A DNA stretch of 64,000 nucleotides, taken from positions 19,008 to 83,007 of the forward strand of contig CAZWHY010000010.1 in NCBI GenBank assembly GCA_964633725.1, in the 5' to 3' direction. The notes below the pieces were generated by a model. That model did not search any database. It worked only from the letters and a program-made list of their open reading frames with translations, and was not told where the DNA came from. Positions 24,349 through 31,520 of the stretch are shown here, one piece after another; within the stretch, counting starts at the first letter, position 1; each line of letters opens with the position of its first letter. The position numbers and the translations under genes were made by a program. The DNA comes from Berkiella_A sp964633725. GTDB lineage: Bacteria > Pseudomonadota > Gammaproteobacteria > Berkiellales > Berkiellaceae.

Positions 24349-25527
24349 TTATTGTGTGTATCTGAAATATTTTAGTTCATTGGGCACTTGGGTTGTTTGG
24401 GTGACAGACTTTGTTTGTCTGCAATAGTTGTATAAAGCAGAGTTATCAGCTTCTTCTTGCCAAAAGTGTTCTGACTCCCAAGATGGCGCATCTGATGCAA
24501 TATTAATGTGGGGTTGTCCTGCGGGGTAAGGATAGCCTAGAGCTGGAGTTGCTGTTACAGATATTTTCTTATCCTCTAATTTATCAAGCACTTGTCTTGC
24601 AAGAGAGCCAGGGGCAAAAATGCTTTCTTCATCTTGGGGGACATAGAGTAGTTTATGTCTAAAGTTCGCGACTTCTTCGTATGGAGTTGATTTTATTCTG
24701 TTTTTTACAAACAGATTAGCGGTTGTTATTGTATTATCTAAATCGTTTTCGAGTGTGCCACTTTCACATCCTAATAATATAAGTTTGGATATTTTTCCTG
24801 GATTTATATTAATCAAATCAGCTATATTGTTGGATATTGTTTCTGCATCAGCATAATCCCATACCCCATGCTGAGACTTTAAACCATGCTGCCAATGCCC
24901 ATCAATGACTAAAGTTGAATTGGGCTCACAAATTTCTAGTGCAAGAGCCAGTGCCGTAGGGCTTCCGACATACAGCGGGTTGTCATTTGGATGTTGATGT
25001 GTTGTCACAAGTAAACCTTGACCAATTTCATCATCGTGCTCAACATCAGCAGGATGTGCTGCATGGATTCGGCTAAAGGGAGGGGAAAAAGTAGCGTCAT
25101 TTTTAATGTTACGGGATTCAAGTTGTTGTTGAAAGTGAATGTGTTCAATAGCTTCTTTAAAATATTGATTTTTTGTTATAGCATCTCTTAATCCAATCAG
25201 CAATATATATTTTACTTGCTGAAGAAATGTTCCAGCAGAAATTAGGGAAGTCATTTTTTTTGTGAGTTTTAAATCGACTAGAGCAGTTTCTTTAAATTGA
25301 TTGACATCCTCTTGGAACTGAGTTTCTCCCCATTTGATAGGAAAGGGATATTGTTCTGAAATTTTTTGCTTTGCTTGCAAAATGGCGGTTATGACATTTT
25401 CAGCAGAGGTTGCATGTTGTAATTTAAAGTTACACTCGAAAATATTTAAACCTGCCTCTACATTTTTCTGGCTTTGGCGAAGTGTTATAGTGATGTTGTT
25501 TGTTGTTTGTTGAAAAATAACGGTCAT
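24349..25527 (-). CDS. unknown protein with caspase/CHAT-like His-Cys pair (second of pair)
   Basis: The 392-residue product, from ATG 25527 preceded by AGAGAT, has no known full-length match. A central block reads STLVIDGHWQHG, then GKISKLILLGCESGTLEND: a hydrophobic strand ending in His211 and, 43 residues on, a strand ending in Cys254. This is the strand-His / strand-Cys layout of clan CD peptidases and CHAT domains. The N-terminal 190 residues differ from the upstream paralogue. A C-terminal segment (ATPALGYPYPAG, SWESEHFWQEEAD) has a counterpart there. It lies 81 bp after its partner. Probably a cysteine-protease-like effector or defence protein; activity is not shown. Confidence 0.5.
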   Translation of the reverse strand: MTVIFQQTTNNITITLRQSQKNVEAGLNIFECNFKLQHATSAENVITAILQAKQKISEQYPFPIKWGETQFQEDVNQFKETALVDLKLTKKMTSLISAGTFLQQVKYILLIGLRDAITKNQYFKEAIEHIHFQQQLESRNIKNDATFSPPFSRIHAAHPADVEHDDEIGQGLLVTTHQHPNDNPLYVGSPTALALALEICEPNSTLVIDGHWQHGLKSQHGVWDYADAETISNNIADLININPGKISKLILLGCESGTLENDLDNTITTANLFVKNRIKSTPYEEVANFRHKLLYVPQDEESIFAPGSLARQVLDKLEDKKISVTATPALGYPYPAGQPHINIASDAPSWESEHFWQEEADNSALYNYCRQTKSVTQTTQVPNELKYFRYTQ

Positions 25528-25608
25528 TATTATATCTCTATAGCTATCGGGTTTAAAAATATATATCAAAATACGGGCATAAAATAATTATGCCCTGTGT
25601 CTAAGTTT

Positions 25609-27276
25609 CTATAAATTACGTGGGCGTTCTGAGAGTGGGGAACGATAATTTTTTATTGGCACTACCTTCTCTAGAGGGGGGGTGTTTTCTGTGCGCCAGG
25701 CGTTGACGCCCAATTTTTTTCGGCTCATTGGGGCATATAGCGTATAAGCTTTCATGGCGATTTGCTTCAGATCATTGGTACCATCTGTAACTCTGTAATC
25801 GTCATCCCATTGTACGCTCTCATCTTGTGCGGGCCAACTTTGACGAGCGTCTTTCGCTTGGGCAATATACCCTCTGTTTCCTGATATGCTGTCTGGTATT
25901 AATACACATGGACTGAACGTGAAAGCGAGTTTACTTTTATTGCCCCTCTCACTATTAAAGATTAATGATGCCATCTCTGCCGCAAGTGAGGCGTTACCAT
26001 TAGAGAGTGTTTGGAAAAAATCTTTTACAGTATCGTTTTCTTCCACGAGCAGCTTTCTTTTGTCCTTGCAGCTTACAGTATCTATCAGGTCTGTTTTTAA
26101 CGTGGACTGATTAATGCTATCTATGTTTAACATACCTGTCATACAGGCCGACAGTATAAAGTGTGATACTTTTCCTGAAGCAGATTCTATCACTTTGGCA
26201 ATATCAGGCATTAATTTTTTTATAGGTTTATCTTTAAACTCACCTAATGAAAATCTGCCGCCACCACCATGGCCGTCTAAAATGAGTGTAGAGTTAGTAT
26301 TGCTATTTTCTACCGCAGCATTCATTGCTTCTGTGCTTGTGACAATAAAAGGGGCATTCTCATGTCGGTGTTTATGAGCATTCATGAGGTGTCCCCATGC
26401 GATTTCTAGCATGCTTTCATCTAACTCAGGGTATCCCAAATTTTTCAAATCTTCTAAAACCCTTGAGGCTGTATGTTGTCTCAGAGCCTCTGTGTGGTTT
26501 ATGTCAAGGCTTGGCCGTTGCGCTTTTAACCAAAAAGACATCATTTTAAACCCTTCTAAAGTATCATCCAGGGTGGTATAAAAAATTCGGTCTTGTTTTG
26601 TAACATCATGCCCTTCGGGTGAGGTAATAGATGTAAAAGGAATATCTAATTCACCCAACAAATTTTCAATGTTATTTTGGTCTTGCGCTCGTTTTATTCT
26701 ATCAAGATTTTCATATGGGGCTATGTCTAATTCGACTATCTTCAGAATGGACATCACGTCGGAAAATTTCAGTGTGTTAATGATGGAGAGCATGATTTTC
26801 GTAGCAGATTTTTGCTCATGGTCTGAAATTTCCATCTTGTTTAGTATGCTTGCCAGCGTGGCGGGCTGTTCTTCGCTATTTTCTTGTAAGATATCAAGTA
26901 ACTCAACTGAAAGCTTGCTGGACAGAAGGTCATCTATGTCTAAAAGTTTATTTGTTTTCTTTTTAAGGTTTTCTGTGATTTTTCCACATTGTTTTAAGAG
27001 TGTGCCTTTAGGTGATTGACCCTCTTTAATGTCTTCATATTGAGAAAAGGTGTCTTCTATTAGATTATCTGCTAATAAGTGACTATATAGCATACTAAAA
27101 GTATCTGCATTATTTTCTGGCTCTTGAGATTGCGGCTTTTGTTTGTTTTTTTTCTTGTTTTTCGAATTATCTTGGGGGCACGAAATAAGGCCGATAGATT
27201 TTTTAAATTCTTGTACTGTTTTGGCTTGTTGCTCAAATTTGAGCAAGCTGTTTAATATTTTGATGATTTCTAGCAT
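25609..27276 (-). CDS. unknown protein with caspase/CHAT-like His-Cys pair (first of pair)
   Basis: The 555-residue product starts at ATG 27276 (AGGTG upstream). The N-terminal 300 residues are helical and Lys-rich (a KNKKKNKQK patch near residue 42). Then comes STLILDGHGGGGRF with His336, and 42 residues later KVSHFILSACMTGML with Cys378, the strand-His-Gly and Ala-Cys-x-Thr-Gly pattern of CHAT and other clan CD cysteine peptidases. The following paralogue keeps the same pair at the same spacing. A G7 tract at 25676-25682 lies in the coding region. No signal or TM segment. Fold and catalysis are inferred from motif and spacing only. Confidence 0.52.
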   Translation of the reverse strand: MLEIIKILNSLLKFEQQAKTVQEFKKSIGLISCPQDNSKNKKKNKQKPQSQEPENNADTFSMLYSHLLADNLIEDTFSQYEDIKEGQSPKGTLLKQCGKITENLKKKTNKLLDIDDLLSSKLSVELLDILQENSEEQPATLASILNKMEISDHEQKSATKIMLSIINTLKFSDVMSILKIVELDIAPYENLDRIKRAQDQNNIENLLGELDIPFTSITSPEGHDVTKQDRIFYTTLDDTLEGFKMMSFWLKAQRPSLDINHTEALRQHTASRVLEDLKNLGYPELDESMLEIAWGHLMNAHKHRHENAPFIVTSTEAMNAAVENSNTNSTLILDGHGGGGRFSLGEFKDKPIKKLMPDIAKVIESASGKVSHFILSACMTGMLNIDSINQSTLKTDLIDTVSCKDKRKLLVEENDTVKDFFQTLSNGNASLAAEMASLIFNSERGNKSKLAFTFSPCVLIPDSISGNRGYIAQAKDARQSWPAQDESVQWDDDYRVTDGTNDLKQIAMKAYTLYAPMSRKKLGVNAWRTENTPPLEKVVPIKNYRSPLSERPRNL

Positions 27277-27601
27277 AATCACACCTGAATCCTAGCATTT
27301 TAAGTTAGCGGCTTAGGCTACAGTGTAAGTGTTTTACTTAGGTTTGAGAATGCTTGTCTGACCTGGGGGGCTATACGGCAGACTAAAGGTTATTTCTATA
27401 TACGAATCCATCTCAAAACATATCAAAGACGCCAGTGCAATTGCCCTACTATTTTAGTCAAATGCAACAGCGAGAATGAGTTACCAAAGGCGTCAATTCT
27501 GCCTGAAAGCTAGTCGCCATTCTTATTCTATTGTATATTTTCAGCACTCATGGTGTAGCGTAATCGTTGTATAGAAGATAAGGGGATAGGAGCAGGCCTA
27601 T

Positions 27602-27621
27602 AATCCTACGGTAATAGGATT
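27602..27621. promoter_or_regulatory. hip operator O1
   Basis: Inverted repeat AATCCTA-N6-TAGGATT with perfect 7-bp arms. It resembles the Escherichia coli HipB operator (TATCC-N8-GGATA) in its ATCC/GGAT core. First of three repeats with starts exactly 50 bp apart. Confidence 0.85.
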
Positions 27622-27651
27622 TATATGCTATTCATCTTGTGCTTTTGCAAT

Positions 27652-27671
27652 AATCCTACTAAGATAGGATT
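27652..27671. promoter_or_regulatory. hip operator O2
   Basis: Same perfect AATCCTA-N6-TAGGATT pattern, starting 50 bp after O1. The 50-bp step is close to five helical turns, which would put bound repressors on one DNA face. Confidence 0.85.
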
Positions 27672-27701
27672 ATATGGTAATTTAACAAGTTTATATTGAT
27701 A

Positions 27702-27721
27702 AATACTAGCTTAGTAGGATT
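27702..27721. promoter_or_regulatory. hip operator O3 overlapping the hipB ribosome-binding region
   Basis: AATACTA-N6-TAGGATT, one arm mismatch, again 50 bp on. Its right arm TAGGA sits just before the ATG at 27724 and is the only Shine-Dalgarno-like stretch there, so operator and ribosome-binding site coincide. Confidence 0.75.
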
Positions 27722-27723
27722 TT

Positions 27724-28005
27724 ATGGCCAAGCATATCAAAGTACTTCCCACGCCTGATTTATCTCAGAGTTTAAATCCAGAGTTATTGGGGCAGGCTAT
27801 TCGCGCAAGAAGAACGCAAAGCCATTTGCGGTTAGAAGATGCTGCTGCATTATGTGGTGTTGCGAAGCAAACATTCATGAACATTGAGCACGGGCAAGAG
27901 TCAAGCCAAATTAAAACGATTTTACAGGTTTGTTCAGGACTTGGTATAAAGCTTTGTATATTGCCTTGGGTAACGGATGAAGAGGCGCATAATGAATGGC
28001 AATGA
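27724..28005 (+). CDS. hipB: HipB-type antitoxin, HTH repressor
   Basis: The 93-residue Xre-family helix-turn-helix protein, with LEDAAALCGVAKQTFMNIEHG as the DNA-binding core, should neutralise HipA and repress the operon. The start at 27724 directly follows operator O3. The 3' end overlaps hipA by 14 bp, the usual coupling in hip modules. The three spaced operators upstream suggest cooperative autoregulation. Identification rests on HTH type, size and the HipA partner. Confidence 0.9.
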   Translation: MAKHIKVLPTPDLSQSLNPELLGQAIRARRTQSHLRLEDAAALCGVAKQTFMNIEHGQESSQIKTILQVCSGLGIKLCILPWVTDEEAHNEWQ

Positions 28006-29290
28006 GCCTAGCCTAGATATTATTCTGGGCAAAGATAAAATTGCAAATGTATCTTTGAGTAATGAGCAATTATTTTGGCGTTATGATTCAGCTTGGCAAA
28101 ACCATGGTTACGCTATCTCTCCTCACCTGTCTTTGCATGGCAAAATCCCCCCTATTAATGTACAAAGATTTATGCGCAATTTATTGCCTGAAGGAAGCGC
28201 TTTAGAGGAGTTGCTTTCATGTTTTCACTTAAGTAAGAGTAATACCTTTGCTCTTATTCAGGCATTAGGGCTAGACACAGCAGGCTCGTTAGTGATGCTA
28301 TCTACAGGACAATCATTGCCTCATAAAGGGTTTTTTCGTCCCATTCCTTATGATGAGTTGGCGCAGCGTTTGGATGCAAGAGATAGAACTGGGCTAATTA
28401 TTTGGGATAACAAGCCACGCTTATCGGTTGCGGGCGTGCAAGATAAAATTAATGTTATTGTTAATAAGGATGGGCAATTAGGCTTTGGTGAAGGACGCTT
28501 GTGTTCTACGCATATCCTTAAGTTTGAAACACAAAAACACTCTCATTTGGTTCTCAATGAATATATGACTATGCAATTGGCCAAATACTGCGGGTTAGCT
28601 GTTGCCAATGTTCAGCTAATGTATTATGGCAGCAATCCAGCATTATTGGTTGAACGTTTTGATAGGAAGTTGATTTCCATGTCCGAAGTCAGGCGACAGC
28701 ATGTCATTGATGGATGTCAGGCACTCAATTTACCGCCAGATTACAAGTATGAAAGAAATTTTGGTGGCACAAGAGATGTCGCTCATATTCGAGAAGGTGC
28801 TTCTTATGTAAAGTTGTTTGATTTTGCTAATCAGTGCGCTAATCCGGCACTCACAAAACAAAAAATACTAGATTGGGTGTTGTTTAATCTCTTGGTTTTT
28901 AATTATGATGCGCATGGCAAAAATATTAGTTTTTTTGTAGGCTCCCAAGGTATATCCTTGGCGCCATATTATGATTTAGTGAATGTGAGAATGTACCCGG
29001 ATTTTGAGCAAGAAATGGCTATGGCGCTTGGAGATAAATTTGATAGCCATACGGTTAATGCCTATCAATTAGCAGATTTTGCTGATAGTTGTCATCTGTC
29101 CCGCGCTTATCTCGGTAAACGATTGAAATATCTAATAGAGAAGTTAAAAGGCGCTTTAGAGAAAAATGTCGAATTGTTTTTGAAAAATAAAAGTGAAAAA
29201 AAATATGTAGAAAAATATCGAGTTATGATAGACAGACGCTGTGAACACTTGTTGAGTCAAGCAGGTGAAATTTCCTCTATAGAATTATAG
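27992..29290 (+). CDS. hipA: HipA-type serine/threonine kinase toxin
   Basis: ATG 27992 has AGAGG upstream and gives 432 residues. The N-terminal domain includes INVQRFMRNLLPEG. The kinase part shows LSVAGVQDKINVIV, which contains the serine corresponding to the autophosphorylated site of E. coli HipA, then STHILKFET, YMTMQLAKYCGLAVA and LLVERFDRK. The catalytic loop is FNYDAHGKNIS and the metal-binding motif APYYDLV. All key residues look intact, so an active kinase is expected. In E. coli HipA phosphorylates GltX, stalling translation; other HipA proteins have different targets. Confidence 0.92.
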   Translation: MNGNEPSLDIILGKDKIANVSLSNEQLFWRYDSAWQNHGYAISPHLSLHGKIPPINVQRFMRNLLPEGSALEELLSCFHLSKSNTFALIQALGLDTAGSLVMLSTGQSLPHKGFFRPIPYDELAQRLDARDRTGLIIWDNKPRLSVAGVQDKINVIVNKDGQLGFGEGRLCSTHILKFETQKHSHLVLNEYMTMQLAKYCGLAVANVQLMYYGSNPALLVERFDRKLISMSEVRRQHVIDGCQALNLPPDYKYERNFGGTRDVAHIREGASYVKLFDFANQCANPALTKQKILDWVLFNLLVFNYDAHGKNISFFVGSQGISLAPYYDLVNVRMYPDFEQEMAMALGDKFDSHTVNAYQLADFADSCHLSRAYLGKRLKYLIEKLKGALEKNVELFLKNKSEKKYVEKYRVMIDRRCEHLLSQAGEISSIEL

Positions 29291-29472
29291 CTAAATAACG
29301 ATGGAGATTATAATGGGTGTCCTTAATTATTTATTATTATTTCATTCTGTTTTAACAAGTCGTTTTTATCTGAATATATAGGCATTTGGTCGCATATTTT
29401 TGGCAATTAGTGTTTCAATGCTATAAAGTTTGGTTAGGTTTTTGGGATTTTAAAGTAAAGGCTTAGAATTGT

Positions 29473-29871
29473 ATGATTTTGTCTCCTGGTATAAGCGTAG
29501 AGCGTGTGGATTGTAAGGCCAAAAAAGAAATTAAAGTTAAGAATCATTATTCTGGTGCCAGGCTATTGCAATATGATAGTAATTTAGACTTGGTATGGAT
29601 AGAAACTGTGAAGGAGGCGCAACACAAAGGTCATGCCACGGAGCTCTTAAACTATATTGTTACTAATATTTTACAGTCTCATGAGACATTAAATATTAAA
29701 GTGGCGGATGAGTGTACGTTAGGATTTTACTTTAAGTGGCTACAAAAAATGGAACTCGAAAAGGATGTTATAAATGACTTGATTGGTGATGCTGATGATT
29801 CAGGGTATAAAATATCAATTCACGCCAGCATCTTGAATAAATTGCCAAGAAGAGCATTACTTCTCAAATAA
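29473..29871 (+). CDS. small protein with GNAT-acetyltransferase-like core
   Basis: The 132-residue product has one suggestive block, LVWIETVKEAQHKGHATELLNYIVTN, which resembles the GNAT acetyl-CoA loop (V-x-x-x-x-Q/R-x-x-G-x-G/A) and following helix, then a strand-loop-helix LNIKVADECTLGFYFKWL as in GNAT C-terminal halves. It lacks a clear N-terminal GNAT strand set, so it is short or diverged. It stands alone after hipA and may belong to the accessory cargo. Substrate unknown. Confidence 0.45.
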   Translation: MILSPGISVERVDCKAKKEIKVKNHYSGARLLQYDSNLDLVWIETVKEAQHKGHATELLNYIVTNILQSHETLNIKVADECTLGFYFKWLQKMELEKDVINDLIGDADDSGYKISIHASILNKLPRRALLLK

Positions 29872-30008
29872 AGCGTTTAATACCATGGGTGACGAGCGTA
29901 TCCAAAAGGCAATCATCATGACGGGCAAAACATCAACGTTGAATAATATGCTTCGGTTTCCAAGAATAAGTCAGGGGTGATGAACGTGAGGTAAGTCGTT
30001 GGATTTTA

Positions 30009-30084
30009 TGGTGGCCAGACCTGGAATCGAACCAGGGACACAAGGATTTTCAGTCCTTTGCTCTACCAACTGAGCTATCTGGCC
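30009..30084 (-). tRNA. tRNA-Phe (anticodon GAA)
   Basis: A full cloverleaf of 76 nt fits: acceptor GGCCAGA/TCTGGCC, D stem GCTC/GAGC, anticodon stem AAGGA/TCCTT around CTGAAAA (anticodon GAA), T stem CCTGG/CCAGG with loop TTCGATT, discriminator A and encoded CCA. Its 3' end faces the accessory stretch on the left, a typical integration side, but I find no second copy of the 3' end there. Confidence 0.98.
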
Positions 30085-30161
30085 TGTCTTAGGGGGCTTA
30101 TTAAACTGGAATATATGCTTGGAGTCAAGTGCCTTGCGAATAATTTGTTAACCACCAAACT

Positions 30162-30404
30162 TTAATTTGGTTGTTCTTTTTCAAATAAATATTTTTGCAT
30201 TTCTGTTTCTAAGAACTGTTGTGCACTGTCATCAAGTAAGTTCAGTCTGTTTTCATTAATTAAGATGGTTTGCTGGGTTAGCCACATCTTCCAGGCTTCT
30301 TTGCTGATTGAGTCGTATATGCGAGCCCCTAGATCGCCAGGGTATGGTTGCTTGGCTAAGCCTTCACATTCTTTTTTAAGTTTTTGACAGAGAATTTGTC
30401 GCAT
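30162..30404 (-). CDS. yggX: probable Fe(2+)-trafficking protein YggX
   Basis: The 80-residue product from ATG 30404 starts MRQILCQKLKKECEG, with the conserved Cys near residue 6, then YPGDLGARIYDSISKEAW, WLTQQTILINENRLN and a C-terminal EMQKYLFE. This matches YggX closely, including length. YggX protects iron-sulfur clusters from oxidative damage and is typically next to mutY, as here, where it follows mutY by about 49 bp in the same operon. Confidence 0.93.
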   Translation of the reverse strand: MRQILCQKLKKECEGLAKQPYPGDLGARIYDSISKEAWKMWLTQQTILINENRLNLLDDSAQQFLETEMQKYLFEKEQPN

Positions 30405-30453
30405 ATAAAATCCAATATTTAAATAAGTTTGCAGCTTTGCGTCGCGGATTATA

Positions 30454-31518
30454 TCAAACTCGCTGCCGCATGTATTCCTGTAATGTTTGCTTAATAGGGG
30501 CAGGCAGGCCAATTTTGTCTAGTTTATCTAGACTGACCCAACTTTCTGTCTTCTCTATTGCGGGTTCTTTGGTGCAATGTGCGAAATGGGTTTCATAGTC
30601 TAAGTGATAATGCGTAAAGCTATGTCTTTTGGCTTGTGTCTTAGTTAGCGTCAAATTTTTATTGAAATTATGATCTAACCACTCTTTTATAGTTTTACAG
30701 CTTACATATTCTGGTAGGCTATATAGCCCTCCCCAAATGCCTTTATCGGGTCGTTTTTGTAATAAAATTTTATTTTGGTAAATAACACCTAAAAAATAAA
30801 TCTGTTTAATCGGGCGGGCAGCTCTTTGTTCGCGAAGCGGTATTTCATGCTCTCGATTATTTTGCTTGGCTGCGCATTTTTTGATGATGGGACAATCAGA
30901 GCAGCGTGGACGACTGCGTGTGCAAAGGGTGGCGCCTAAATCCATCATGGCTTGCGTATAATCTGCTACGCGCGTTGTGGGCGTCCAACGTTCCGCACTG
31001 TCCCACAGGGTGTTCAGCTGCTGTTTATCGTTTTTAGGCGCGTCCAGGCAAAGCACACGCGATAATACGCGTTTGACGTTACCATCGAGTATGGGGGCTT
31101 TTTTATGAAAGGCTTGGGCTAAAATAGCACCAGCGGTAGAGCGTCCTATGCCAGGTAGCTCTATCAGCCCGTCTAGAGATTGAGGAAATAGACCTTGATG
31201 TTCTTGGACAATGATTTGAGCCGTACGATGTAGGTTTCTAGCGCGTGCATAATAGCCTAAGCCTGCCCAGTGTGATAATACGGTATCTTGTTTGGCGCGC
31301 GCTAGTTTTTGAATATTAGGAAAGCGACGCATAAATTTTTGGTAATACCCTATGACCGTTGTCACTTGAGTTTGTTGCAGCATGATTTCTGAGACCCAAA
31401 CCCCATAAGGGGTAATGGGGGTTTTCCATGGTAAGTCTTGTCGGCCATGCTGGTCATACCAATTTAAGATACGTTGGCGAAACCATCTAGGGGTCGGCGG
31501 TGTAACAACAACTTTCAT
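30454..31518 (-). CDS. mutY: A/G-specific adenine DNA glycosylase
   Basis: MutY removes A mispaired with 8-oxoG. The 354-residue product has DLPWKTPITPYGVWVSEIMLQQTQV, the helix-hairpin-helix LIELPGIGRSTAGAILAQ, the catalytic Asp in ILDGNVKRVL, the iron-sulfur ligands CTRSRPRCSDCPIIKKC and a C-terminal Nudix-like domain (GGLYSLPEY). The gene ends in a yggX-linked operon behind asmA. YggX, a protector of iron-sulfur clusters, fits the presence of the cluster here. Confidence 0.96.
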   Translation of the reverse strand: MKVVVTPPTPRWFRQRILNWYDQHGRQDLPWKTPITPYGVWVSEIMLQQTQVTTVIGYYQKFMRRFPNIQKLARAKQDTVLSHWAGLGYYARARNLHRTAQIIVQEHQGLFPQSLDGLIELPGIGRSTAGAILAQAFHKKAPILDGNVKRVLSRVLCLDAPKNDKQQLNTLWDSAERWTPTTRVADYTQAMMDLGATLCTRSRPRCSDCPIIKKCAAKQNNREHEIPLREQRAARPIKQIYFLGVIYQNKILLQKRPDKGIWGGLYSLPEYVSCKTIKEWLDHNFNKNLTLTKTQAKRHSFTHYHLDYETHFAHCTKEPAIEKTESWVSLDKLDKIGLPAPIKQTLQEYMRQRV

Positions 31519-31520
31519 TA

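Larger units (their letters stand above)
27283..27723. other. 441-bp hip promoter region
   Basis: The gap between the divergent His/Cys pair and hipBA holds copy B of the repeat shared with 24173-24230 (here 27525-27585) and three operator-like inverted repeats listed separately. The portion 27283-27520 shows nothing that I recognise. Confidence 0.7.

Noticed and set aside
25676..25682. G7 tract as a phase-variation switch in the first His/Cys gene
   Set aside because: Runs of seven G or C also occur inside hemW and hslR, so the tract is not distinctive without strain comparison.
29880..30008. att site or integrase fragment next to tRNA-Phe
   Set aside because: No repeat of the tRNA 3' end and no integrase-like frame were visible in this window.
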